From assembly GCA_019058165.1 (NCBI GenBank), contig JAHLVZ010000005.1, positions 1-61,876 on the forward strand: 61,876 nt of DNA, written 5' to 3'. The notes beneath the pieces were generated by a model that had not been told where the DNA came from, ran no database searches, and saw nothing but the letters and a program-made list of their open reading frames with translations. The position numbers and the translations under genes are program-made. The stretch is from Candidatus Heimdallarchaeota archaeon. GTDB taxonomy: Archaea; Asgardarchaeota; Heimdallarchaeia; JABLTI01. Shown one piece after another: positions 44,199-53,724 of this stretch (positions within the stretch are counted from its first letter, which is position 1; every line of letters begins with the position of its first letter).

Positions 44199-47015
44199 AT
44201 GGATCAACAAGATGGTTCAAAAGAACATCAAATTCCAATACGGAAAATTCTTGCTATATACTTCAAAGCAAGTAGAAAACGAGTACTCTCGATACTAATA
44301 ATAAGTTCCATTTTCTTCTTACTCTTAACAAGTGTTGTAATTGTTTCATATAGTGTTTATCAAGATTCATTTTACAGCTATATCGAAACAAATCATAATT
44401 GGTTGAATGATAATAAAATAAGCGTGGAAAGTAGGGGAGGTATAGAAGATCCAGTGACTTTAACTTCAAATTATCTCATGAAAAGAATCGAAGAGGTTAC
44501 AACAAAACTGGAAAACGTGATACCTAACATTGTGAAAAAAAGTTCGGGTGTAATAGAAATCTCTTTGTATAATTTCATATCGTATAATAATTACTCTGGA
44601 ATTTTCTTAAGTACATATGATAATACTGCGCAAAATTTAATTACAAATAGTTTACATTCCGGAAGATTGCCTGAAAATTCAACTGAGATTTTGTATTATA
44701 ATGCGTTAAATCAATTTTCCTTTGAAATCGGTGATATACTTAATCTTACTGGAAAGATAGTTTATAATGATTATCCAGAGATAACTAACTGTCAAATCGT
44801 TGGTATTGTGAACAATTTAGACTCTATCTTTTATAACAATAATATTTCAACAGATATCTTAAGAGAAACCAGTAATTATTTTATAACAACCAGTGATTAT
44901 TTTTCTGATTTAGTAAATGTAATTGATAATAAGGACAATAGTGTGGGTGTTTACATTGACTTTGAGTATACGTTTTCAGTAAAGCATCTCAAGACTAATA
45001 AATATCTTAAAGCCTTAAATGAATATTATTGGGAATCCATGTATTTCTGTGAGGATTTAATGCGTGCCTTAATAAATTTCAAAATGAATTGGTATTTAAC
45101 AATCTATAATCAATTAATAATTTGTTCTCCGTTTATGCTTCTAATTGGATTTATTAGTGTGGAAATTTATAGGACAGGTAATTTTGAGAAAAGAGCTAAA
45201 TACCGACTCTTAAAAACACATGGAATAGATAATACGTCACTCGTTAAATTCTTATTGTTAGAAAATCTGATACTTTTTGGTTCAAGCTTAGGGATCGGAT
45301 TATGCTTAAGTTTGATTGTTGATTATTTTATTGTTCGTTCATTAGATTTAGCATCGAATGTCTCTTATATAGCGGGATTTACGAATTCATTTTCTATTTT
45401 ATTCATTTTAATTTTATACTTAGTATTCTTTACTATAAATTATTTAATAGATTTAGTTCAGCTAAGAAAAACTAAAGTTACCATAATGGAACAATACAAA
45501 ACAAAGAAAAAAAGATTCTTAAGTAGAATCTTTTCTTTACCTGAATTGAATTTCTTTTTTCCAGGTATGATTTTTACTATATTTGGTTTATTGATCTCGT
45601 ATCTTGCATTTGATGGAGGTAGTTATGCTGATAGTATCATCAATATTAACTCTTTTTTCGGCTTTAGTATAATGGCTGTTCTTGGAATATTGTTTTTACT
45701 ATTAGCTGTTTTGCTATTTCTAAGACGAGGTATGATTTATCTGTGGAATAGAATAGGGTATTCTGCTTGGAAGAATACAAAAAGTTACTTTTCTCTTGCC
45801 TTGAAACACTTATCAATTTACACAAATGATTATAAAAATACTATAATGGTCTTTTTCTTGATTGGTTTGTGTGTAACACCTGGTTTAATAATAGCTAAAT
45901 CTACAGATGAACATAATACACTTGAAGCAAATATTTCGGTTGGGTGTTCTGATATCCTTGTGGAAAATTGGGATATAGATGGAAACTTAGAAGCAAATAT
46001 ATCCAGAATCGAGGGTGTTGAATTATCAACCGTTCTAAGTAATATCAAAATAGTTGTGGAAAATTCGAATGGGTTGGATGGTTCGCAAAATATCATTAAC
46101 TTTTATGTTATAGCAAATATTACGGAATATGTTGAAATCGTTGATTTCACATTACTAACACAAGATGGTTATACAAAAAATGACATCACTAAGTTAGAAA
46201 CTGATCTTACCTACCTTATGAATAGAAAATATGCTCGAAAAAATGATTACAATAAAGACGAAATATTTACCACTGAGGGTATTACTCAAAGTAGTTACCA
46301 ATCAAAAGAACTAATCTATACAAGTGATTTTAGCTATTTTCCATTAATTCCAAGAAGGAAATTTGAGGGAGATGTTTTCTATGAACTTTTTAATCAACCA
46401 ACCTATATTGATTTAGTTGTTAGTGATAATACATTGGATCTTATTCTGGAATATAGTGCACGTGAAAGATTCCAAAAAGACTACTTGCTTATTAAAACAG
46501 TAGAGGGGGCTAATATTACAGCGGTACAAGAAGAATTGTCGTCAAAATATCAGTTAACTGCCTACACATATGACGATTATCTCACATCCATAGATAGTAC
46601 TTTGAATTCATTGGGCTTGAAATTGTTTAAAATTATAACAATACTCTCAATAGTATTGGCAGTTGTATATGGTTGTTTTAAAGCAGCATATATCTACAAG
46701 GAAAGACAACGTTTACTTGAGATTTTTATTCGAAATGGAGCAAGAAGGGGGCTAATAGTAGCTAATTTTTCAGTAGAGGTTATCCTTGTGATACTCGTTC
46801 CCATAATCGTATCAATTGGAATTACCCTTCCGTATCTAAACAATGTTAGTAGTTTTATGCTGAATGTAGTTACGGAATACACAACTTTTACTCTTTGGTA
46901 TCCGTGGTGGGTTGCCATTTTAACAGGGTTACTCGTTTTATTTGGCGTTTTAATTGGGTGGGGTACAAGCCTCTATCTTTTCGTTAAATCTTACAGATCA
47001 TCTAAGAGTGAGTAG
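44199..47015 (+). CDS. FtsX/MacB-type ABC transporter permease B
   Basis: A 938-residue paralogue of permease A. The N-terminal sequences (KILAIYFKASRKRVL and KLFSIYVKTSRKRIL in A), the NHNWLNDNKISV segment, the core motif KSYFSLALKHLSI and the C-terminal WYPWWVAILTGLLVLF line up throughout, so the two arose by duplication. Topology: TM about 28-50, a large outer domain, the first FtsX core about 310-430, further TM helices about 455-520, a second outer domain and a last core about 800-925. The outer domains differ more than the membrane parts. It probably pairs with permease A around the fused ATPase. Confidence 0.82.
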   Translation: MDQQDGSKEHQIPIRKILAIYFKASRKRVLSILIISSIFFLLLTSVVIVSYSVYQDSFYSYIETNHNWLNDNKISVESRGGIEDPVTLTSNYLMKRIEEVTTKLENVIPNIVKKSSGVIEISLYNFISYNNYSGIFLSTYDNTAQNLITNSLHSGRLPENSTEILYYNALNQFSFEIGDILNLTGKIVYNDYPEITNCQIVGIVNNLDSIFYNNNISTDILRETSNYFITTSDYFSDLVNVIDNKDNSVGVYIDFEYTFSVKHLKTNKYLKALNEYYWESMYFCEDLMRALINFKMNWYLTIYNQLIICSPFMLLIGFISVEIYRTGNFEKRAKYRLLKTHGIDNTSLVKFLLLENLILFGSSLGIGLCLSLIVDYFIVRSLDLASNVSYIAGFTNSFSILFILILYLVFFTINYLIDLVQLRKTKVTIMEQYKTKKKRFLSRIFSLPELNFFFPGMIFTIFGLLISYLAFDGGSYADSIININSFFGFSIMAVLGILFLLLAVLLFLRRGMIYLWNRIGYSAWKNTKSYFSLALKHLSIYTNDYKNTIMVFFLIGLCVTPGLIIAKSTDEHNTLEANISVGCSDILVENWDIDGNLEANISRIEGVELSTVLSNIKIVVENSNGLDGSQNIINFYVIANITEYVEIVDFTLLTQDGYTKNDITKLETDLTYLMNRKYARKNDYNKDEIFTTEGITQSSYQSKELIYTSDFSYFPLIPRRKFEGDVFYELFNQPTYIDLVVSDNTLDLILEYSARERFQKDYLLIKTVEGANITAVQEELSSKYQLTAYTYDDYLTSIDSTLNSLGLKLFKIITILSIVLAVVYGCFKAAYIYKERQRLLEIFIRNGARRGLIVANFSVEVILVILVPIIVSIGITLPYLNNVSSFMLNVVTEYTTFTLWYPWWVAILTGLLVLFGVLIGWGTSLYLFVKSYRSSKSE

Positions 47016-47159
47016 CTTGCTCTCAAGATTTTGACTAAGAAGTAACTAATTATCAAATTGTTTTAAACGGACACAGATGATTATCAGTATCAAATAGAAA
47101 TAAATAAAATTTGAAGGAATTCTCAATATCTTGAATTATTCTCTTTCTTCTTTTTTATA

Positions 47160-48062
47160 TCATCTTTTTTTTGCTTTTTCTGCGATCCCTAATTTCCTCT
47201 TGAAAGAACTGATCTGACGGTAACTATAGAAGAAAATGTTTCGTGTATCAATTGCTTGTGCTGCATCTTGTAGTTTGTTATTATAAGTAGTAACAGCTTG
47301 CTCTGCTTTTTGAGCGTCTTTGTTCGTTCGGAAAAAGAACACGAAGTGATCAGAGGAATGAGCTTGGACATGTTTTTGTGCAGTAAGTATACGATGAATC
47401 AAGAAATCACTGTAACCTTCTGAACCTGTATGTGTTTCCAGATACCAGTAATCCTTCCCAGTGGCATGGGTTCGTCGTAAAACATCATCCAGCACCCGAT
47501 ACCCTTCTCCGTTCCAGTGAGGAACCTGCAGACTCTTCTGTTCAGCATGAGAGAGTTTCTGTGGGGAAACACCTGCAAGCAGTTTCTCTAAGAAGACTCG
47601 GTGCAAGGGTTCGTGAGGAGCGTACTTGGCTTTCCAATTCCTCTTTAGCATGAGATTATACCTGCTCTCATACGGGAAAGCAACGATAGTTGATTCCGGA
47701 GCTTGACTATCAGACACCCAAGGATACAAGCGAATAAGGTTCTTCTCGAACAAATTAGGGAATTTCTCCTGACTATTATTGTACCCCCCAGCAACGTAAC
47801 AAGAACCAGTAGCTAAGTTCCGGGCAATAGAACCGACTTGCTGAGTAGCGAAGCAAGGATAAATCTCTTTGAGGATTTTCGCAAACTCCAGTTTCGAATA
47901 ATAGGGACGAATGTAGGTTTTCAAATCATAGGAATTATACTCTACCGGAAACAAGTGCTTCGTTAAGAGCTCCCAATCATTGTTAGTCAGTTGTTCTCGG
48001 ATAATTCCTGGAAGGTTTCCAGCATCACTAACGGAAGACAGTGTAACGGTTGAAGAATTCAT
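47160..48062 (-). CDS. Unknown protein, possibly element-derived
   Basis: A 300-residue protein on the opposite strand between two ABC clusters, and GC-richer than either. The ATG at 48062 (MNSSTVTLSS) is preferred to the longer frame reaching 48107. I recognise no family. The C-terminal half has the pattern DYWYLETHTGSEGYSDFLIH, then a strand HFVFFFRTN, reminiscent of replication-relaxation or PD-(D/E)XK-like plasmid proteins (a strand with Glu, then a helix, then a strand). That is a weak resemblance. Base composition and position suggest insertion of foreign DNA. Confidence 0.5.
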   Translation of the reverse strand: MNSSTVTLSSVSDAGNLPGIIREQLTNNDWELLTKHLFPVEYNSYDLKTYIRPYYSKLEFAKILKEIYPCFATQQVGSIARNLATGSCYVAGGYNNSQEKFPNLFEKNLIRLYPWVSDSQAPESTIVAFPYESRYNLMLKRNWKAKYAPHEPLHRVFLEKLLAGVSPQKLSHAEQKSLQVPHWNGEGYRVLDDVLRRTHATGKDYWYLETHTGSEGYSDFLIHRILTAQKHVQAHSSDHFVFFFRTNKDAQKAEQAVTTYNNKLQDAAQAIDTRNIFFYSYRQISSFKRKLGIAEKAKKR

Positions 48063-48130
48063 TAAACTCAAAGAAAAATACGAAACTTTTGAATAAAAGC
48101 ACCCCATATAATTAATTGGATTAATGAAGA

Positions 48131-50878
48131 GTGGTAGAAGGGATAATGGAGCTTTACTACAGATTATTGGGTAGAAGGAAGTTTCTACTAAAAGCCATAT
48201 TGATTACAAGTTTAATTCTCCTCAGTTCTTTCATCATGGTTTTACTACCACAATTAGTCAGCCCCCACATTTTGAGCAAGTACTTGGATGGGTTATCGTG
48301 GGGAAATATTGAGGTGAGAGAAGAAGAAGACCTCATAATTGATATTGAATTAATTGGTGCGACGAGTAATCCTACCTTTATCGATGATTTTAACCAAACA
48401 GTAAAGACTGCTTCGGAGAAAGTGTATGGGCAGTATCAACCAAAAAGCATTAACCTGTTTGCTCATAGAACAGCTCAGTACCTCAATAACTCTTATGGTA
48501 ACCAAACTCCTACTCCCTCGTTTGTTTTTCTTTTTGGCGTAGGAAAGAGTTTCTTCGAAACACTTAAACCACTCACTGAGAACAAATCGTCTTTTGCTGA
48601 AGTAATCTTACTAACAAAACAGCCAAACGAAACATTTACCAGCTTCAATGTTTCAATAAGTGGATTTAACACAACCATTCAACACGACGATGTGCTTTCG
48701 ACAGCAGTTTTATCTAATCATTTCCCATACACGAGTAAACTCCTTCTTAGTCATCTGACAACGTGGTTTGGGAATGATACAATTACAATTGCCCCAGCTT
48801 TCTTGTTTCAAATTGATGATTTGATTTCATTAATCGATCCTCACTTAGAAGAATGGGAGAAAGGATATAATTTATCTGGGTTTATCTGCTTCGAGGAAGA
48901 ACAACAAGACAAAATGGCATGGACTATCGATGCGGAGACAAAAATGAATAGATTCGAAAATGAAGTCGTGAAACTAATACAAGAAAACAGTCCTTCAACA
49001 TGGTTCGAATTTATGAATGTGAATTTTTCTGGCGACGAATTTCTAATTAGCTTAACGTTTTCCTTTGTAAGAGGATTACAAGTAACCTTTTGGTGCATAG
49101 GGGCTATCATGACATGTTTAACGTTCGCGAAAATTCAAGTGAGGAATAAAGAAAGAGAACTCAAAACCTTAATTGCAGGTCAGAAATGGTCGAAAAGAAT
49201 CGGGAATCTACTGGTTGAAAGCAGCTTAGTCGGAATTGGAGGTGCAAGCATAGCATTAGCAATCATCTACCCGATCACAAAACTACAAGTATTATTCAAT
49301 ATTGATCTTACAATGAATAAGATGACTTTCCTCGGAATTGGGTTAATAACTCTGACATCAATTATAATCACCTTTGTTGTTTTCTTGGATTTTGAATTCT
49401 ATTTGAGAAAAACGTTGCTAAGACCTGAAGAGGAGTATAGACTTTTCAGCAGAGTTCCAAAGTATCTTTACTTAATCTCACTTCTACTCGTATTCTTACT
49501 TGTTTGGTTGTTGAACCGCAACCTCATTTCTGTTGCTTTCTTTGCTGGGTTCGTGATATCCGCTGGTGTTGTAGCCATTATTGTTTCATACCTTCTTCGT
49601 TTAATTATATGGATTAGTAACCGAATTAACATATATCAAAGACGAAAGCGGAAAACACCTCTATCTTTTTTCAGTGGGTTACAAAAACTATGGAAGAAGC
49701 AATTCTTTTCCAAACTATTACTGATTTCATTCTTAATCTCAATAGTAAGTGTGGTGTTTCTCTTCGCTAATTTCAGTGCTGATGCCCAGAAAACGGAAGT
49801 GCTTTGGGTGAACGGTGGAGAAATAGAAATTAAAGGAAAGAATGTAGATACAAACATTGTTGATCAGGAAATAGAAGCTATCCAGGAAATAACCAAGTAT
49901 GTTAAGGTACTACGGTTTAGAAGATTCATAAACAAAACTGATAATTATCCAATGGGTTTAGTTGGTAATACAATCAAGCCTGTATTCGATAATTATACGG
50001 GGGGGATTCTGGAGAGAATCTATGCAATAAATAGTTCAGCCTTTTATGATTATTTTGAGTCATGGAATATGAGGAACTGGATCTCACAAGGACAAATAAC
50101 AGAGCTAAAGAATTATACCTGTTTTATTAGTCAAAAATTTAAATCAATTGGATTTGAAAGAGATGACACTCTTCAACTGTTCAATAGCTCACACCCAATA
50201 CAAATTAAAGGATTCATAGACACAATCTATCTACCAGGAATGGGACCGTTCGGAGAGAAGTATTTCTCAATTATTATGGATTATCAATTGCTTTTACAAT
50301 TGGTTATGTTCCATGAAAATGAGTACACAAATGAATACCACCTGAGATGTGAGGAAGAACACATTGAAACTGTTGTTGAAAACCTGGTACCCTTGCTTAA
50401 TTCAACAAAGATTGATGAGATTAATTATATGGATACTACAATTACAGCAGGTGTTCGAATAGTTTTCCTAAAACCAATTATTGTTGCCTCCCAGTTATTC
50501 ATAATTTTGTGGGGAGCTTTCTTTCTATATACTAATTTGGATGATAAAAACCAGAGTACAGAAGCAAAGAATCTTGGAATAATAGCCATGTTAGGGAATC
50601 ATAGGAAAACTCTGAGGAATTACAAGTTGTTTGAAGGAGCGGTAATGGTTTCTGTTTTCTTATTAATTTTTGGAATTATTTATGGGATTTCAAGTCTGTT
50701 CTTCCCATTCTTTTGGGGGAGTGAAACGATTAAAGGAATACTGGTTTCAAGTGATACTTGGCTGAACTTAACATTCTTATTTGTTGCTTATCCGCTGATT
50801 ATTCTCATACAAGGAAGCGCGGAGTACTTCAAGTATCGAACTATTGATTTGAGCGTGATATACAGACACCCAGAGTGA
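48131..50878 (+). CDS. FtsX-type ABC transporter permease C
   Basis: A 915-residue permease of the same superfamily but clearly distinct from A and B. TM helix 1 (FLLKAILITSLILLSSFIMVLL) is followed by an outer domain with several N-x-S/T sites, an FtsX core near 315-430 (VTFWCIGAIMTCLTF, VGIGGASIALAIIYPI), TM helices about 445-500 and 535-555, a second outer domain and a last core (LFIILWGAFFLY, MVSVFLLIFGIIYGI, LFVAYPLIILI). The start is GTG at 48131 or ATG at 48146; neither has a strong ribosome binding site. Thirteen bases separate it from the first ATPase gene. Confidence 0.8.
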   Translation: MVEGIMELYYRLLGRRKFLLKAILITSLILLSSFIMVLLPQLVSPHILSKYLDGLSWGNIEVREEEDLIIDIELIGATSNPTFIDDFNQTVKTASEKVYGQYQPKSINLFAHRTAQYLNNSYGNQTPTPSFVFLFGVGKSFFETLKPLTENKSSFAEVILLTKQPNETFTSFNVSISGFNTTIQHDDVLSTAVLSNHFPYTSKLLLSHLTTWFGNDTITIAPAFLFQIDDLISLIDPHLEEWEKGYNLSGFICFEEEQQDKMAWTIDAETKMNRFENEVVKLIQENSPSTWFEFMNVNFSGDEFLISLTFSFVRGLQVTFWCIGAIMTCLTFAKIQVRNKERELKTLIAGQKWSKRIGNLLVESSLVGIGGASIALAIIYPITKLQVLFNIDLTMNKMTFLGIGLITLTSIIITFVVFLDFEFYLRKTLLRPEEEYRLFSRVPKYLYLISLLLVFLLVWLLNRNLISVAFFAGFVISAGVVAIIVSYLLRLIIWISNRINIYQRRKRKTPLSFFSGLQKLWKKQFFSKLLLISFLISIVSVVFLFANFSADAQKTEVLWVNGGEIEIKGKNVDTNIVDQEIEAIQEITKYVKVLRFRRFINKTDNYPMGLVGNTIKPVFDNYTGGILERIYAINSSAFYDYFESWNMRNWISQGQITELKNYTCFISQKFKSIGFERDDTLQLFNSSHPIQIKGFIDTIYLPGMGPFGEKYFSIIMDYQLLLQLVMFHENEYTNEYHLRCEEEHIETVVENLVPLLNSTKIDEINYMDTTITAGVRIVFLKPIIVASQLFIILWGAFFLYTNLDDKNQSTEAKNLGIIAMLGNHRKTLRNYKLFEGAVMVSVFLLIFGIIYGISSLFFPFFWGSETIKGILVSSDTWLNLTFLFVAYPLIILIQGSAEYFKYRTIDLSVIYRHPE

Positions 50879-50891
50879 AAGGAGGAGAAAA

Positions 50892-51593
50892 ATGACAACA
50901 GAACTTAGAACTTTGAAGGTGATTGAACTCACAAAAATCTTCCCGCACCCAGCCAAAGAAGAAACTAATTATCCGCTCTTCGCAGGTTCATCATTTGAGT
51001 TAACCTCTAAGAAACTAAACTTTGTTGTTGGGGTATCGGGCTCGGGGAAAACAACGCTCATCCGAATCATTGCTTCGCTCGAACCTATTAATGCAGGGGA
51101 AATTTTGCTTGATGATATTATAGTTCATAGACTCAAAAAAGCAGAGAAAATAAAGTATTTACAGAAATTGGGTTTGATGAATCAGTTCCCGAGCAAGAAC
51201 TTGTATCTGAACTTGACTGTAAGACAAAACTTGGATTACGCTTTATCTCTCTACACCTCAATCACGAAAGAGGAGCGGGAAAATCGTATAGAAGAGATTA
51301 GCTCAGTGGTTGACATAACTGGAATATTAGATAGAAAAACAGTGTTACTGTCTGGAGGAGAACTCCGAAGAGTGGGCTTAGCAAGCAGCATCATTCACAA
51401 ACCAAAGCTTCTCCTTTGTGATGAACCAACATCGCAGTTAGACAAAGAAAACAAGGAACGAGTCATGAAAGCAATTCAGAAACTAAACAAATCACACAAG
51501 ACGTTAATCCTTATTGTTACCCATGACCACAGCATAATCGGGAAGAATCCCATGTATAGAATCGAAGAAAGGAGGATAAAGAAGTGTCAGTAG
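50892..51593 (+). CDS. ABC transporter ATPase (cluster 2, first)
   Basis: A 233-residue LolD/MacB-like NBD. Walker [19 protein letters not shown]-loop LGLMNQFPS, signature LSGGELRRV, Walker B LLLCDEPTSQLD and H-loop VTHDHS are all present. AAGGAGG lies 7 bases before the ATG, an unusually strong ribosome binding site for this genome. The stop overlaps the next ATPase gene by 10 bases, so the two are translationally coupled and probably form a heterodimer on permease C. Confidence 0.9.
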   Translation: MTTELRTLKVIELTKIFPHPAKEETNYPLFAGSSFELTSKKLNFVVGVSGSGKTTLIRIIASLEPINAGEILLDDIIVHRLKKAEKIKYLQKLGLMNQFPSKNLYLNLTVRQNLDYALSLYTSITKEERENRIEEISSVVDITGILDRKTVLLSGGELRRVGLASSIIHKPKLLLCDEPTSQLDKENKERVMKAIQKLNKSHKTLILIVTHDHSIIGKNPMYRIEERRIKKCQ

Positions 51594-52276
51594 TTCAATT
51601 AGAAAAGATACAGTTCTCCTTTTATGATAGAAAGAGGGAAACAGAATTAGCGATTTTGAAAAACATAAACCTTAAAGTGAAAGAAGGAGAATTCCACGTA
51701 ATAACGGGACCATCAGGTTCTGGGAAAACCACTCTCTTACAAGTAATTGGTACACTTCTACATCAGAAGAAGGGGAAAAGAAGGATTTTTACAAAAGACA
51801 TACCAGAAAACCCAGCAATAGAACTCCTCTCGGAAACTCGGAAACAAATAGGGTTCTTGTTTCAAACACCATACATGCCCCCAGAGCTCACAGTGAATGA
51901 GTTTTTGGAGGTGCAGGGAACTCTTTCCGGATTCGACCTTGAAACAGCTGAGGAAAAAGCAGTAACAATCACAAAGAAATTCGGAATCGAGGACTTCGGG
52001 AATAAGCTGCCAGTAAAACTCAGCGGGGGGGAGAAGCAAAGAGTAGCTTTAGCAAGTGTCATAGTGAAGAACATCAAGTTATTACTGTTAGATGAGCCAA
52101 CAGGATCACTGGATTATGACAATCGAACAATTATTTGGGATTTAATCTCAAAACTAAAAACTGAAGATATAACAATAATCGCAGTTAGTCATGATGCAAC
52201 AATAGCTGAATTTGCTGATAACTCCCACAATTTGGATTACGGAAAATTGCAAAGCTTAAAGAAAAAGCTAAGGTAA
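51584..52276 (+). CDS. ABC transporter ATPase (cluster 2, second)
   Basis: A 230-residue NBD. Walker [19 protein letters not shown]-loop [10 protein letters not shown], signature [13 protein letters not shown], Walker [13 protein letters not shown] and H-loop AVSHDAT are present. The start is GTG (GTG TCA) preceded by AAGGAGG at the right distance, inside the previous gene. With permease C and the first ATPase it completes an exporter; no periplasmic adaptor or outer-membrane partner is expected or seen. Confidence 0.9.
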   Translation: MSVVQLEKIQFSFYDRKRETELAILKNINLKVKEGEFHVITGPSGSGKTTLLQVIGTLLHQKKGKRRIFTKDIPENPAIELLSETRKQIGFLFQTPYMPPELTVNEFLEVQGTLSGFDLETAEEKAVTITKKFGIEDFGNKLPVKLSGGEKQRVALASVIVKNIKLLLLDEPTGSLDYDNRTIIWDLISKLKTEDITIIAVSHDATIAEFADNSHNLDYGKLQSLKKKLR

Positions 52277-52312
52277 AAAAAAGTTTGTCGGATAAAAAAG
52301 ACATGCAAAAAA

Positions 52313-52392
52313 CTCTTCTTAAAACACCAAAAAGGCTTAAGAAGAGAACCGGAAAAACAACCAGAAAAGAACAAAAAAGCAACTCTTCTTAA
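52313..52392. repeat. CTCTTCTTAA inverted/direct repeats after the ABC cluster
   Basis: CTCTTCTTAA at 52313-52322 and its exact complement TTAAGAAGAG at 52337-52346 can form a 10-bp hairpin; a further direct copy lies at 52383-52392, and another at 56072-56081. It may be a transcription end signal. The surrounding 266 bases (52277-52542) are purine-rich and appear non-coding. Confidence 0.45.
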
Positions 52393-52542
52393 ACAGGAGA
52401 AACAACGCTTAAGGAAAAGAAGGAACAAGAAGACGGGAAAAAAGAAAAGAAGAAAGAAAGGAAGATTTTTAATAGGAAACCTCAGCAAAAAACATAGATT
52501 ATTACAATCGTATTTGTAAACAACAAATTAGGACTGAAAAAT

Positions 52543-52989
52543 TTGTCAATTCAAGAAGAAGTAACTCAAGCAGAAATCAGAAAATTCCGTTACATGGGAT
52601 TAACATTTGAAGAATTACAAGCATTATCTATGGATGCATTTATCAAATTACTACCATCTAGAAAGAGGAGAAGTCTTACTCGCCCAAGTTATTGGACACC
52701 AAAGAGAAAGAAACTCCTTGAAGATATTCGAGCACAAGTGAGATCGATAAAAGAAGGTAATAAAAAGCTCAAAACAATTAGAACTCATTTAAGAGATATG
52801 ATTATTTTACCGGAAATGATTCATGCAAAAATCGGAGTCCATAATGGTAAAGATTTCATTGAATTTATTGTTCATCCTGACCAAGTAGGACACATTTTTG
52901 GTGAATTTGCACTCACTACTAAACTTGTGAAACATGGTTCCCCTGGGATGGGTGCAACTAAATCAAGTTTATATATTCCATTGAAATAA
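52543..52989 (+). CDS. rps19: Ribosomal protein uS19
   Basis: A 148-residue archaeal/eukaryotic-type uS19 (eukaryotic RPS15 family). The family hallmarks are FRYMGLTFEELQAL at the N-terminus, RSLTRP, LRDMIILPEMIHAKIGVHNG, VHPDQVGHIFGEFALT and the C-terminal HGSPGMGATKSS, which contacts the decoding region of the 30S subunit. The start is TTG followed by TCA. In most archaea rps19 sits between rpl2 and rpl22 in the S10 cluster; here it stands alone next to the ABC exporter, so that cluster seems rearranged. Confidence 0.95.
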   Translation: MSIQEEVTQAEIRKFRYMGLTFEELQALSMDAFIKLLPSRKRRSLTRPSYWTPKRKKLLEDIRAQVRSIKEGNKKLKTIRTHLRDMIILPEMIHAKIGVHNGKDFIEFIVHPDQVGHIFGEFALTTKLVKHGSPGMGATKSSLYIPLK

Positions 52990-53179
52990 TTGTGTTCGAC
53001 AACTTGTAACACAATTTTTCATTTTCTTTTATTTTTAATTTTCTTTGCTTTCCAAAAGAAGCTGCTATTCCATTAACCTTATTACTAGAATTCTTCATAC
53101 TGTTACTACCGAAAATTAAAATTTGGTTAGAATATTTGAATTAGCTTTTGTTGGTTTGTATTGTCAAGGAGTTAAAACA

Positions 53180-53581
53180 TTGTCAAGATTTAAATTACCC
53201 AAAATAAAGGACAAGAGAGCACAAAAGGGATTAAGAAAACAAATTATCAGTGTTTTTAGTATTGATGTTAATGATATGGGTCCTGTTGTGGAATCTATTG
53301 CCTCTCCATATACAAGTGACTCTTTGTTTAATGAGAGAGAAATTTCCATTCTATTCACTGCAGTAACTATGTTAGAAATTAAGGAATTGACAATGGGTGA
53401 ACTTAAACTATTGTTTGAAATTTTCGATAGTGAAATGAGTGATGGTCGTCCTGCAAAGAAAGTGATAGTAACTATTTGTGGTGAGGAAGCTAATAGTGGT
53501 CAAGTTAGAGCAATTGTAAGAAATATGATCCATACATCGGATACTGCCATCAAAAATTTAGAAGATATCATGGAAAGATAG
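53180..53581 (+). CDS. Unknown conserved-looking 133-aa protein
   Basis: The frame is open from 53123, but AGGAG lies 8 bases before a TTG TCA at 53180, so that start is preferred. The N-terminus is basic (SRFKLPKIKDKRAQKGLRKQ), followed by helices (SLFNEREISILFTAVTML, LTMGELKLLFEIFDSEM) and a C-terminal VIVTICGEEANSG...VRAIVRNMIHTSD region. No family recognised. It stands between two ribosomal protein genes and uses the same TTG TCA start, which suggests a housekeeping role, perhaps ribosome-linked. Confidence 0.6.
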   Translation: MSRFKLPKIKDKRAQKGLRKQIISVFSIDVNDMGPVVESIASPYTSDSLFNEREISILFTAVTMLEIKELTMGELKLLFEIFDSEMSDGRPAKKVIVTICGEEANSGQVRAIVRNMIHTSDTAIKNLEDIMER

Positions 53582-53724
53582 AGGAAAAAGCAACAAGTTG
53601 TTTCTAGAGAAAGATATTCTTTCTATTCATTTTGAACAAAAGAATTAAAAACGAAATAATGTGGAATTGCTTCACAAGATTATTAACCATGCTTTATGTT
53701 TAACAAAAGTTGAGGTATAATACA

